This document shows, in pieces, positions 1-8,960 of a stretch of DNA of 47,941 bases. Position 1 is the first letter of the stretch. Every line of letters starts with the position of its first letter. The translations under genes were made by a program, and so were the position numbers. The notes under the pieces were generated by a model. It saw nothing but the letters and a program-made list of their open reading frames with translations. It had not been told where the DNA came from and ran no database searches. The stretch lies in the NCBI GenBank assembly GCA_903930565.1, contig CAIYZC010000134.1, forward strand, positions 1 through 47,941, read 5' to 3'. This DNA is from an uncultured Pedosphaera sp. (GTDB lineage: Bacteria > Verrucomicrobiota > Verrucomicrobiia > Limisphaerales > Pedosphaeraceae).

Positions 1-1
1 C

Positions 2-613
2 GACAACGGGCCGTGGCTGCCCCAGGGCACCAACGGCGGGGTGGCCGGTCCTTTGCGCGGAGGGAAGGGCAGCACCTGGGAAGGCGGAGTCCGGGAGCCC
101 ACGATCGCTTGGTGGCCGGGCAAAGTCCCCGCCGGCGCCACGAGCGACGCGATCGCAGCCAATTTTGATTTTCTCCCCACCTTCGTGAAACTGGCCGGCG
201 GCTCGGTCCCGAAGGATCATCAACTCGATGGCCGGGATATCTCCGCCATCCTTCTGGGCCGCACCCAAAAGTCCCCGCACGAGGCTTTCTATTACTTCAA
301 CGGCGACCGGATGCAGGCGGTGCGTTCCGGCCCTTGGAAACTGTCCATCGTGCCCCGGGCCGGCGAGTTACCGGACCCCAAGCAACCCTTCACCCCGCAC
401 CTTTACAACTTGGACCAAGAAATCGGCGAACGCACCGATCTCGCCGCCCGGGAGCCCGCCGTGGTCCGTCGCCTCCAAGCCTTGGTGGCGCGCATGGAAG
501 CCGATCTCGGCACGGGCACCAACCACGGCCCCGGCGTCCGGCCTCCCGGGCGCATTGAACACCCCGTCGGAATGTGGTTGCCGGGGGAAGCACCGGTGGA
601 AACGGTGCAGTAG
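2..613 (+). CDS. Sulfatase, C-terminal part (5' end outside window)
   Basis: The frame is open from the first bases of the window, so this is the 3' end of a longer gene. It begins DNGPWLPQG and continues with GGKGSTWEGGVREP, the block that follows the metal-binding Asp-Asn in type I (formylglycine) arylsulfatases. The rest fits the family's C-terminal subdomain: FDFLPTFVKLAG, then LDGRDISAILLG, then the YNLDQEIGERTDLA segment where these enzymes end their alpha/beta core. The formylglycine CxPxR site lies upstream of the window. The enzyme would remove sulfate esters from a glycan, probably in the periplasm or outside the cell. It is followed after 93 bp by the Gfo/Idh gene on the same strand, the first of the glycan-degradation run. 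Which sulfated sugar it acts on cannot be told from this fragment. Confidence 0.93.
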   Translation, partial: DNGPWLPQGTNGGVAGPLRGGKGSTWEGGVREPTIAWWPGKVPAGATSDAIAANFDFLPTFVKLAGGSVPKDHQLDGRDISAILLGRTQKSPHEAFYYFNGDRMQAVRSGPWKLSIVPRAGELPDPKQPFTPHLYNLDQEIGERTDLAAREPAVVRRLQALVARMEADLGTGTNHGPGVRPPGRIEHPVGMWLPGEAPVETVQ

Positions 614-706
614 TCACTTGGGGGCTCAATCCCGCCCTCACGCGCACCGAAAATTAGTTCCCCTGAACCATTTCCCATTCGCCTAGCTTTTGGCTAAAGT
701 GTGGTC

Positions 707-2101
707 ATGAGCAACGCCAAAATCGTGCCCGCCGGGACCGCCGCCCGGGGGCTCAACCGCCGTCAGTTCATCCGGGGCGCCGGCGCCGGGGTCGCCCTCT
801 TCAATATTCTACCGGGCCGCCTGCTTGGAGCGGACGCCCTTTCCGCCAATGACAAGCTGAACGTAGCCGGCATTGGCATCGGCAGCCAGGGCGGCCGCGA
901 CGTCGATGAGGTCGCCGGGCTCGGCCACAATTTCGTCGCGCTGTGCGACGTGGACGACAAATACGCGGCGAAGGAATTCGCGAAGTACCCCAAGGCGAAG
1001 CAGTTCAAGGATTTCCGGGTGATGTTCGACAAGATGGGCAAGGAGATCGACGCCGTGGTCATCGGCACCCCCGACCATACCCATGCCGTGATTGCCATGG
1101 AAGCCATGCGGCGCGGCAAGCATGTGTATTGCGAAAAACCCCTGGCCCACACCATCCACGAAGTCCGCACGCTCATGGCCGCCGCCAACCAGCACAAGGT
1201 GGTCACCCAGTTGGGCAACCAAGGCCACTCCAGCGACACCATCCGTCGTGTCTGCGAATGGATTTGGGACGGGGTGCTGGGCCAAGTCCATACGGTGCAT
1301 GCCGGTTGCGGTGCCTTCCAAGACGTCTACTGCCAAATTCCCAAGCTCGACAAGCTGGCCGAGACCCACGCGGTGCCCGAGGGTTTGGATTACGATCTCT
1401 GGCTGGGGCCGCTTTCCTACCAAGCGTATTCCCCGCTCTGGGTGCCGTGGAACTGGCGCGGCTGGCTCCGCTACGGTGGCGGCGCCATCGGCGACTGGAT
1501 CTGCCATGTCGTGGATCCGGCTTACTGGGCATTGGATCTGGGGGCCCCCACGACCGTCCATGCCGAAGTCACGGATTACGATCCGGTCAAGCACGGCATG
1601 ACCTACCCGCCGGGCAGTCAGATCACCTATGAATTCCCCGCCAAGGGCACCCGCGGCCCGGTCAAGCTGGTGTGGCACGATGGCAAAACCACGATTCCCC
1701 GGCCGACCAGTTTCACCACGGACGAAAAGGTGCCGGGGATCGGCGCCATCCTGTTCGGCGAAAAAGGCATGATCGTACACGGTTCCCATGGCGGCGGCGG
1801 CTGCCACCTGCTGCCCGACGCCCTCATGGACGCTCATTCCGGCAAAAACGCCCCGGCGGAGAAAATCAAACGCGTCAAAGGCCATGCTTGGGATTGGGCC
1901 GACGCGATCCGCAACGGCCGCAAAGCGGGCTCGAATTTCGAATACGGTGGCGCGCTCACGCAAGTGGGCCTGCTCGGGCTCATCGCCCTGCGCTTCCCCG
2001 GCAAGACCTTGAATTGGGATGGCGCCGCCGGCCAATTCACCAATCACCCGGAAGCCAACGCCCTCATCCAGCTCCCGTACCGCTCCGGCTGGAAACTGTA
2101 A
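707..2101 (+). CDS. Tat-exported Gfo/Idh/MocA family oxidoreductase
   Basis: NAD(P)-dependent sugar oxidoreductase family, 464 residues. The N terminus carries a twin-arginine signal (NRRQFIRGAGAGVALF), so the folded, cofactor-loaded protein should be exported. A Rossmann nucleotide-binding stretch (VAGIGIGSQGGRDV) and the family's EKP motif (E143-K144-P145, in CEKPLAHT) follow, then the GGGAIGDWICHVVDPAYWAL block found in the exported, GH109-like branch. I chose ATG at 707; an in-frame GTG at 701 gives two extra residues. It shares one base with the following GH2 gene (TAATG), which suggests translational coupling. In this setting it may oxidise a sugar at C3 so that a DUF1080 protein, encoded further on at 11480, can cleave the 3-keto glycoside. 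That link is inference from family knowledge and neighbourhood. Confidence 0.93.
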   Translation: MSNAKIVPAGTAARGLNRRQFIRGAGAGVALFNILPGRLLGADALSANDKLNVAGIGIGSQGGRDVDEVAGLGHNFVALCDVDDKYAAKEFAKYPKAKQFKDFRVMFDKMGKEIDAVVIGTPDHTHAVIAMEAMRRGKHVYCEKPLAHTIHEVRTLMAAANQHKVVTQLGNQGHSSDTIRRVCEWIWDGVLGQVHTVHAGCGAFQDVYCQIPKLDKLAETHAVPEGLDYDLWLGPLSYQAYSPLWVPWNWRGWLRYGGGAIGDWICHVVDPAYWALDLGAPTTVHAEVTDYDPVKHGMTYPPGSQITYEFPAKGTRGPVKLVWHDGKTTIPRPTSFTTDEKVPGIGAILFGEKGMIVHGSHGGGGCHLLPDALMDAHSGKNAPAEKIKRVKGHAWDWADAIRNGRKAGSNFEYGGALTQVGLLGLIALRFPGKTLNWDGAAGQFTNHPEANALIQLPYRSGWKL

Positions 2102-4413
2102 TGCCCCCGCGGCCCAGGTTTTTCGCGCGCCCGCTGTTCCGGCGGGCGCGCGTTTTTTTGGCGCTTTTGGTGCTCGCCGCGACCCGACCGGCGGTGGCGG
2201 CGGTGCCGCGTCCGGAACACCCGCGGCCCGACGCTTACCGCACCAACTGGGTTTCCCTCAACGGCGAATGGCAATTCGAAATCGACCGGGCTGACAACGG
2301 ATTCGCCCGCGGATTGACCTCGGGAGTGGATTTGGCGGGCAAAATCCTCGTGCCGTTCGCCCCGGAGAGCCACCTCTCGGGTTGGGGCTTGGGCAACACG
2401 GATTATTTTGAGCACGTCTGGTACCGCCGGCATTTTGCCTTGCCCCCGGCAATGGCGGGCCGGCGGGTGCGACTCCATTTTGGCGCGGTGGATTACCAAG
2501 CCACGGTTTACGTCAACGGTCAAGCCGTGGGCACCCACACCGGTGGCAGCGCGGCCTTCCAATTCGAAATCACCCGGCAGTTGCAACCCGGCGCCAACGA
2601 GCTCGTCGTCCGCGTGGTGGACACCTTGCGCGGCGGCCTGCAGGCCGGCGGCAAACAGGCGCCGGTGAAGAGCGAGGGCGGCGACTACACGCGGACCACC
2701 GGCATTTGGCAACCCGTATGGCTGGAAGCGGTGGGCGATTCCTTTGTGGAATCCTTTTCGATCCTACCAGACCCCGACCATGCGCGCGTGCTCATCGAAG
2801 CCACGCTGGACGCGCCCGCCGCCGGCTTGGAATTGACCGCGGAGGCTTTCGCCGCCGGAGTTGCCGTGGGCGCGGACACCACCCCCGGAAACGCACGCGG
2901 TCTCCACCTCGTCCTGAACCTCGCGCAAAAGCGGCTCTGGAATCCCGGCGCGCCCTTTCTTTACGACCTGCGTTTCACCCTCCGCCAAGGCGGTCGCGTG
3001 GTGGACACAGTGGACAGCTATTTCGGCCTCCGCAAAGTGACCATCGCGGGCCGCCGCATCCTGATCAACGACCAACCCGTTTTTCAGCGCTTGGTGCTCG
3101 ACCAAGGATTTTATCCCGCAGGCAATTGGACCGCCCCTTCCGATGCGGCCCTGCGGCAGGACATCGAACTTTCCATGGCCGCGGGGTTCAACGGCGCGCG
3201 CCTGCATCAAAAGGTTTTCGAACCACGCTTCCTGTATTGGGCCGACCGGCTCGGTTATCTGGTCTGGGGCGAGTTCCCCAATTCCGGTTACCACTACGAT
3301 CCGGCGGGCTACGCCAATTACTTGAACGAATGGACCGAGGTGCTGCAGCGGGACCGCAACCACCCGGCGATCATCGGTTGGTGCCCCTTCAATGAAACCA
3401 GCGGCCGGGCCGCGGAAATCCAGCAACTGATCTGGCGCGCCACCAAAGCGATCGACACCACCCGCCCGGTGTTGGAGTGCAGTGGCTGGAGCCACTCCCT
3501 GCCGCTTCCCGAAGTGCGCGACGCGCATGATTACGAGAGCAACCCGTCCACGTTGCGGGCGCGTTGGCGGGATTATTTCGCGCCCCCCGCCACCAACCAT
3601 GACCTGCCCCGGCGCTATCGCAACGAAACCAGCCCGGCCGGAGATTGCGGCGTGCCGTTCATGATCAGCGAGACGGGCGGCATTGGTTGGGGCACCGAAG
3701 GCGGTTGGGGTTACGGCGAAACGCCCAAGTCGCCGGAGGAGTTTTACACCCGTTATCAAGGCGTCGTGGACGTCCTGCTCGACAACCCCAATTTGTTCGG
3801 TTTTTGCTACACCCAGCTCACCGACATCGAACAGGAGCGCAACGGCATTTATTACTACGACCGCCAGCCCAAGCTCAATCTGGCGCGCTTGCACCAAATC
3901 ACGGCCCGCGCCGCCGCGTACGAGCGCGGCGAAACCCAGGCGCCGCCGCCCGTTCCGCCTGTCTCGGGCTGGCGGGTCCTGACCGGTGCCGCGGCGGACG
4001 GGCGCCGGTGCACCCCCTGGCAGCTGAGCACCAACGCGCCGCCCGCCAACTGGACACACCCCGATTATGTCGCCGCCGATTGGGCCACGGGCATCGCCCC
4101 CTTCGGCCGCGAGGCCAAACGCGCGGTCCAAACCGCCTGGACCACCCCGGATTTGTATTTGCGCAAGACCTTCGAGTTCCCCGGCGGTCCGCTGGCCGCG
4201 GGCGCCCTGGTCATCTCCCACGGAGGACCGGTTGAGGTGTTCCTCAACGGCCAATTGATCTACACCGCCGACAACCGCGTGGGCCGCTATTTCCTGCACG
4301 ATCTCACCCCCGCCCTCCGCACCGCCCTGCACTCCGGCCCAAACATCCTGGCCGTCCACGCCCGCCAACATGCCGACGGTCAGTTCATCGACCTCGGACT
4401 CCTATATGAATAA
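2101..4413 (+). CDS. Glycoside hydrolase family 2 enzyme (beta-galactosidase/beta-glycosidase type)
   Basis: Exported GH2 enzyme of 770 residues. A basic N terminus and hydrophobic stretch (VFLALLVLAA) form a signal peptide. Then come the sugar-binding jelly roll (WVSLNGEWQFEID to GIWQPVWLEAV, about 45-230), the Ig-like domain, and the TIM barrel with acid/base E432 in PFNETSG and nucleophile E524 in MISETGG. A further C-terminal beta-sandwich (about 620-770, PVEVFLNGQLIY) is shared with the GH2 paralogue at 6655. The start is ATG at 2101, overlapping the previous stop as TAATG; the frame is open further upstream but that part is inside the Gfo/Idh gene. The signal-peptide codons contain a perfect terminator-like hairpin (see 2124-2159). 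The 3' end overlaps the GH27 gene by 8 bp. The exact substrate (beta-galactoside, glucuronide or mannoside) is not fixed by sequence alone. Confidence 0.93.
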   Translation: MPPRPRFFARPLFRRARVFLALLVLAATRPAVAAVPRPEHPRPDAYRTNWVSLNGEWQFEIDRADNGFARGLTSGVDLAGKILVPFAPESHLSGWGLGNTDYFEHVWYRRHFALPPAMAGRRVRLHFGAVDYQATVYVNGQAVGTHTGGSAAFQFEITRQLQPGANELVVRVVDTLRGGLQAGGKQAPVKSEGGDYTRTTGIWQPVWLEAVGDSFVESFSILPDPDHARVLIEATLDAPAAGLELTAEAFAAGVAVGADTTPGNARGLHLVLNLAQKRLWNPGAPFLYDLRFTLRQGGRVVDTVDSYFGLRKVTIAGRRILINDQPVFQRLVLDQGFYPAGNWTAPSDAALRQDIELSMAAGFNGARLHQKVFEPRFLYWADRLGYLVWGEFPNSGYHYDPAGYANYLNEWTEVLQRDRNHPAIIGWCPFNETSGRAAEIQQLIWRATKAIDTTRPVLECSGWSHSLPLPEVRDAHDYESNPSTLRARWRDYFAPPATNHDLPRRYRNETSPAGDCGVPFMISETGGIGWGTEGGWGYGETPKSPEEFYTRYQGVVDVLLDNPNLFGFCYTQLTDIEQERNGIYYYDRQPKLNLARLHQITARAAAYERGETQAPPPVPPVSGWRVLTGAAADGRRCTPWQLSTNAPPANWTHPDYVAADWATGIAPFGREAKRAVQTAWTTPDLYLRKTFEFPGGPLAAGALVISHGGPVEVFLNGQLIYTADNRVGRYFLHDLTPALRTALHSGPNILAVHARQHADGQFIDLGLLYE
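2124..2159 (+). terminator. Perfect intrinsic terminator-like hairpin inside the GH2 coding start
   Basis: An 11-bp perfect stem (CGCGCGCCCGC at 2124-2134 with GCGGGCGCGCG at 2142-2152) encloses a 7-nt loop and is followed directly by seven T (2153-2159). This is textbook Rho-independent geometry. It lies 23 nt past the stop of the Gfo/Idh gene but also within codons 8-20 of the GH2 gene. Either it ends the Gfo/Idh transcript or it acts as an attenuator melted by ribosomes that start at the coupled TAATG. Confidence 0.75.
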
Positions 4414-6484
4414 CCGCTTTGTTTCCTTTCCGTTCCGGGCCGCGGGCCTGATCTGCGGGCTGATTGGCTGGCTGTCCGGGGCCGCGCTGCCCGCGCAAAC
4501 CCCGGCGGGGACCGCCACGAACATCGATACGGTGATTCCGCTCAGCACGCTGGAACTCGGCCAAATGCTGCAGGAATTCGCCTCCCCGCAAGCGAACCGT
4601 TCCGTGCAAGGCCGGTTCATGCAAATCAGCGGCCAACGCTACACCAACGGCGTCGGCACCCATGCCCGCAGCGTTCTGTGGGTGGACTTGCACGGCACCG
4701 CCCGTCGGTTTAACGCCCTGGTGGGGATCGATGACGAAGTCGTGTCGCCGATCGTGCAACGCGAGTTGCGCCACGCCTATGACACCGGCTTGGACGAGTA
4801 CCGGCTGGTCAACGGCCGGGTCGTGTTCCAGATTTACGGCGACGGGCGGTTGTTGTGGAAGAGCCGCCAACTGCAAACCGCCATGCCCGCCGAGCCGGTG
4901 GATGTCGACCTCACGGGCGTGCAAACGATGGTTTTGGTGGTGAGCAGCATGGGGGATGCGGTGAACTATGACGACGCGGACTGGGCCGACGCCCGCTTCA
5001 CCGTTCGCGGCGCGGCGCCCAAAACCATCCCGCCGCCGCGCGAAGAGCCCTACCTACTGACTCCGAAACCGGCGGCCACGCCGCGCATCAACGGCGCCGC
5101 GGTGTTCGGCGTCCGCCCCGGGGCGCCCTTTCTCTTCACCATTGCGGCCACCGGCGAGGGACCATTGCGTTACTCCGCGCCGTCACTCCCGCGCGGGCTC
5201 CACCTCGACGCCGCCACCGGCCGAATCACCGGAAAACTCGACCGGCGCGGCGAATGGCGGGTTCCGGTCGAAGTTCGCAACGCCCGCGGGGTGGCCCGGC
5301 GCGACCTACGGATAGTTTGCGGGGACACTCTCGCCCTCACCCCGCCGATGGGCTGGAACACGTGGAATGTCTTCGGGCGGGAACCCACGGAGGCGCGGGT
5401 GCGCGCGGCCGCCGACGCAATGGTCGCCAGCGGTCTGATCGGACACGGCTGGACTTATGTGAACATCGACGATTGTTGGCAACACCAGCACAGCTCCAAG
5501 AATCCCCAAGTGCAAGGCCCCGGCCGCGATTCCGCCGGGCGGATCCTGCCCAACCAACGCTTCCCGGACATGAAGGCGATCTGCGATTACCTCCACGCCC
5601 GGGGACTCAAGGCTGGGATTTACTCCTCCCCGGGGATGTACACCTGCGCGGGGTACACGGGCAGTTTTCAGCACGAAGCCCTGGACGCCCGCCAATACGC
5701 GGATTGGGGGTTCGATTACCTGAAGTATGATTGGTGCTACAACACCCACACCGCGCCGGACGTCAGTCTCCAATCCCAACGTGCCGCCTGGCAAACCATG
5801 GCGCAGGCCCTGCTCGCCACGCACCGGGACATCGTGTTCAGCCTCAGTGAGACCCTGGATGTCTGGCCTTGGGCCCGGGACGCCGGCGCAAACTGCTGGC
5901 GCACCACCGGCGACATTACCGACACTTGGTCCAGTATGGACGACATCGGCTTCAGCCAGAACGGGCGCGAGATTGTCGCCGGTCCGGGGCATTGGAACGA
6001 TTGCGACATGTTTGTCGTCGGCAAATTGGGGGGCGGCCGCCTACATTCCACCCGCCTCAGTCCCGACGAACTGTACACCCACATCAGCCTCTGGTGCCTC
6101 CTGGCCTCCCCGCTGCTCATCGGCTGCGACATGACCCAGATGGACGATTTCACGCTCAATTTGCTCACGAACGACGAAGTGCTCGAAGTGAACCAGGATC
6201 CCCTGGGCCGGCAAGCCCACCGGGTCAGCAAGGATGAAAACGTCGAAGTCTGGGCCAAGACCATGGCCGACGGCAGCCAGGCGGTCGGCCTCTTCAACCG
6301 CGGCGAATTCGCCGCCCCCGTCACCGTGCGGTGGAAGGAGTTGGACCTTCCCGCCGATCAACCGGTCGTGGTCCGTGACCTTTGGCCGCAACGGGACCTC
6401 GGCGCCGTTGCCGAGGCCTTCACCGCCACCGTCCCCCGGCACGGCGTCCGCCTGATCCGGATCAAGCCCACCCGCCGGCCTTGA
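4406..6484 (+). CDS. NPCBM-domain glycoside hydrolase family 27 (alpha-galactosidase-like)
   Basis: Exported enzyme of 692 residues. After a signal peptide (LICGLIGWLSGAALPAQ) there is an NPCBM carbohydrate-binding domain (about 40-200; GQRYTNGVGTHARSVLWVDL is its typical block), a putative-Ig linker (GPLRYSAPSLPRGLHLDAAT, about 240-305), and a GH27 TIM barrel from LTPPMGWNTWN onward. The nucleophile is D442 in YLKYDWCYN; the WNDCD pair (D532/D534) covers the acid/base position; PLLIGCDM follows. A C-terminal beta domain ends the protein. ATG at 4406 overlaps the end of the GH2 gene by 8 bp, so the two are co-translated. It likely releases terminal alpha-galactose from the same glycan the flanking GH2 enzymes act on. 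GH27 also includes N-acetylgalactosaminidases and beta-L-arabinopyranosidases, so the exact specificity is open. Confidence 0.93.
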   Translation: MNNRFVSFPFRAAGLICGLIGWLSGAALPAQTPAGTATNIDTVIPLSTLELGQMLQEFASPQANRSVQGRFMQISGQRYTNGVGTHARSVLWVDLHGTARRFNALVGIDDEVVSPIVQRELRHAYDTGLDEYRLVNGRVVFQIYGDGRLLWKSRQLQTAMPAEPVDVDLTGVQTMVLVVSSMGDAVNYDDADWADARFTVRGAAPKTIPPPREEPYLLTPKPAATPRINGAAVFGVRPGAPFLFTIAATGEGPLRYSAPSLPRGLHLDAATGRITGKLDRRGEWRVPVEVRNARGVARRDLRIVCGDTLALTPPMGWNTWNVFGREPTEARVRAAADAMVASGLIGHGWTYVNIDDCWQHQHSSKNPQVQGPGRDSAGRILPNQRFPDMKAICDYLHARGLKAGIYSSPGMYTCAGYTGSFQHEALDARQYADWGFDYLKYDWCYNTHTAPDVSLQSQRAAWQTMAQALLATHRDIVFSLSETLDVWPWARDAGANCWRTTGDITDTWSSMDDIGFSQNGREIVAGPGHWNDCDMFVVGKLGGGRLHSTRLSPDELYTHISLWCLLASPLLIGCDMTQMDDFTLNLLTNDEVLEVNQDPLGRQAHRVSKDENVEVWAKTMADGSQAVGLFNRGEFAAPVTVRWKELDLPADQPVVVRDLWPQRDLGAVAEAFTATVPRHGVRLIRIKPTRRP

Positions 6485-6654
6485 AACGGCTTACATTGCA
6501 AGGCTCGCGGCCAAGTCAGCGCCGGCTCCGCCGCCCGCCCTCGTCATTTTTGGGGGCGCAAATTAGTTCACGCGTGCCATAGCGGAAAGGCGCTGGAGTT
6601 CCTAACCTTTTGACGCAGACTCCCCACCCGCTGGCTGGGCGTCTTCATTTGCTT

Positions 6655-8931
6655 ATGCGTCTTAAAATTTTGACCGGACTGCTACCGGTTCTGTGGTTTT
6701 GTTTGGCCCCGGTCACCGGCGCGAAGGCGCAGGATTGGCGGCCCGGCACAAACCGTATCTTCACCCCGTGGGCGGCGAAGGTGGATCCCCGGCACCCGCT
6801 GCCGGAATATCCCCGGCCCCAACTGGTCCGCCCGGACTGGGTGAACCTGAACGGCCTCTGGGACTACCGGGTGCTGCCGATGGCCGACCCGGCTCCGACC
6901 CAGTACGAGGGCAAAATTCTCGTCCCCTACCCCTTTGAATCGGCCCTCTCGGGCGTCACACGCTCGCTGACCAACAATGTCCGGCTTTGGTACCACCGTA
7001 CTTTTGCCGCGCCCCGCACCCGGGCCGGGGAGCGGGTGCTCCTGCACTTTGGGGCGGTGGACTGGGAAGCGAAGGCATTCGTGAACGGTCAGGCCGTGGG
7101 CGAGCACCGGGGCGGATACGATGGCTTCACTTTGGACATCACGGCCGCGCTGCATCCGGGCGGGGACAATGACCTCGTGGTGGCGGTGTTCGATCCCACG
7201 AACGGTTACCAGCCCAAGGGGAAGCAAAACATCAACAAATTCGGCAAGCCCGGCGGCATCGCCTACACGGCCACCTCCGGCATTTGGCAAACCGTCTGGC
7301 TGGAAACCGTTCCGGCCACGCATATTGTTTCCCTCCGCCTGACGCCTGATCTGGCGGCTGGCGGGCTGCGGGTGCAGGTGACGGCGGCGGGTGCGGACCC
7401 GGCCGAACTGGTTTCCGTCGAGGCCCGCGCAGGCCAGGAGCTCGCGGCGCGCACCAACGCCCCGGTCGGGCGGGAATTCCTGCTGCCGCTGCCCCACGCC
7501 CACTTGTGGAGTCCCGAGGATCCGTTCCTTTACACCCTCAAGGTTCGGCTGGGGAAGGACACCGTGACCAGCTACTTCGGCATGCGGGAAATCGCGTTGG
7601 GCAAGGATGACAAAGGGGTGACCCGCATCAAGCTCAACGGCCAAATCAGCTTTCAAGCCGGGCCGCTCGACCAAGGTTTTTGGCCGGACGGCATTTACAC
7701 CGCCCCCACCGACGAGGCGCTTCGTTTTGATATCGCGGAGATGAAGAAGCTCGGCTTCAACATGGTCCGCAAGCACCTCAAGGTGGAGCCCGAACGCTGG
7801 TTTTACTGGTGCGACAAGCTGGGCCTGCTCGTCTGGCAGGACATCCCGAACGGCGACGGTGGCAAGGCGGTGAGCAAGGACCACGATGGCGTCGTGAACA
7901 CGGAAATCGGTGCGGCCGAGTTTGAAGCGGAAATGCAGGCCCACCTGGTGGAGCGGCACAATCATCCCTGCATCGTGGTGTGGACCATCTTCAATGAGGG
8001 CTGGGGCCAGTATGACACGCCCCGGATCACCGCCAAGGTCATCGCCCTGGACCATTCCCGGCTCATCAACAGCACCAGCGGCTGGCACGACCAAAAAGTT
8101 GGCGACCTGGTGGACGCGCACAGCTATCCCGGTCCTGACGTGCCCAAAATGGAACCCGCCCGCGCCGCGGTGCTCGGCGAATTCGGGGGCTTGGGCCTGA
8201 AGGTGGACGGCCACGTGTGGGTGCCGACCAACGCCTGGGGTTACCGGGCCACCACCGGGAAGCGCGAATTGACCCGCAATTACTTGGCGCTCTGGCGCAA
8301 GGTTTGGCAATTGCAAGCCGAAGCCGGCCTCTGCGCCGCGGTTTACACCCAATTGACGGATGTGGAGACCGAGTGCAACGGCCTGCTCACCTATGACCGC
8401 CGGGTGGAAAAGGTGGATGTCGCCGCAGTTGCCGCGGCACACCACGGCAAGATTCCGCCGGTTCCCGAGTTTGTGATCGTAGCCCATCCCGGCGCGACCA
8501 ACGAACCGCTCGTCTGGCGCTACACCACGGCCGAACCGCCGGCCAACTGGCGGGAGACCGCCTTCGACGACCAACCTTGGCCGACGGCGCCCGCCGGCTT
8601 CGGGGCCGCGGCACCCACTGCCGCCGCCGCCGCGGTCCGCACCACTTGGGATACATCCGATGTCTGGCTCCGCCGCGAAGCCGTCCTGGGCAAACAAGAA
8701 TTGCGTCACCTCGCCTTGCGGGTTATGAATCTGGCCGACGTTGAAATTTATTTCAACGGTGTGCTCGCGGTGAAATCCGCGGCGCAAAATGCCAGCTATG
8801 AATCTTTGGACATCAGCCCGGCGGCGGAGCATGCGCTCCACGCCGGTCGCAACGTGGTGGCCGTGCACGCCCGGCAGGCGAAGCCCGCTCATTTCGTGGA
8901 CGTCGAATTGGTTCAAGAGCGGCAACGCTGA
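6655..8931 (+). CDS. Glycoside hydrolase family 2 enzyme, second paralogue
   Basis: Exported GH2 enzyme of 758 residues. The signal peptide is MRLKILTGLLPVLWFCLAPV. The jelly-roll domain (WVNLNGLWDYRVL to GIWQTVWLETV), Ig-like domain and TIM barrel follow, with acid/base E448 in IFNEGWG and nucleophile E509 in VLGEFGG. The C terminus (about 610-758) repeats the beta-sandwich of the GH2 at 2101 (WRETAFDDQPW, then VEIYFNGVLAV, then NVVAVHARQ). ATG at 6655 starts the signal peptide; the frame also has a TTG at 6610, which would add 15 residues without purpose. It is 170 bp after the GH27 gene and 29 bp before the next gene. The two GH2 genes flanking GH27 look like diverged copies, perhaps acting on different linkages of one substrate. 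Confidence 0.93.
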   Translation: MRLKILTGLLPVLWFCLAPVTGAKAQDWRPGTNRIFTPWAAKVDPRHPLPEYPRPQLVRPDWVNLNGLWDYRVLPMADPAPTQYEGKILVPYPFESALSGVTRSLTNNVRLWYHRTFAAPRTRAGERVLLHFGAVDWEAKAFVNGQAVGEHRGGYDGFTLDITAALHPGGDNDLVVAVFDPTNGYQPKGKQNINKFGKPGGIAYTATSGIWQTVWLETVPATHIVSLRLTPDLAAGGLRVQVTAAGADPAELVSVEARAGQELAARTNAPVGREFLLPLPHAHLWSPEDPFLYTLKVRLGKDTVTSYFGMREIALGKDDKGVTRIKLNGQISFQAGPLDQGFWPDGIYTAPTDEALRFDIAEMKKLGFNMVRKHLKVEPERWFYWCDKLGLLVWQDIPNGDGGKAVSKDHDGVVNTEIGAAEFEAEMQAHLVERHNHPCIVVWTIFNEGWGQYDTPRITAKVIALDHSRLINSTSGWHDQKVGDLVDAHSYPGPDVPKMEPARAAVLGEFGGLGLKVDGHVWVPTNAWGYRATTGKRELTRNYLALWRKVWQLQAEAGLCAAVYTQLTDVETECNGLLTYDRRVEKVDVAAVAAAHHGKIPPVPEFVIVAHPGATNEPLVWRYTTAEPPANWRETAFDDQPWPTAPAGFGAAAPTAAAAAVRTTWDTSDVWLRREAVLGKQELRHLALRVMNLADVEIYFNGVLAVKSAAQNASYESLDISPAAEHALHAGRNVVAVHARQAKPAHFVDVELVQERQR

Positions 8932-8960
8932 TCCCTGACGCCCTTCCCCCACGCCACCCC

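Noticed and set aside
640-6570. AAATTAGTTC shared by the gaps at about 650 and 6560
   Set aside because: A 10-base match with different surroundings and no promoter context; may be chance.
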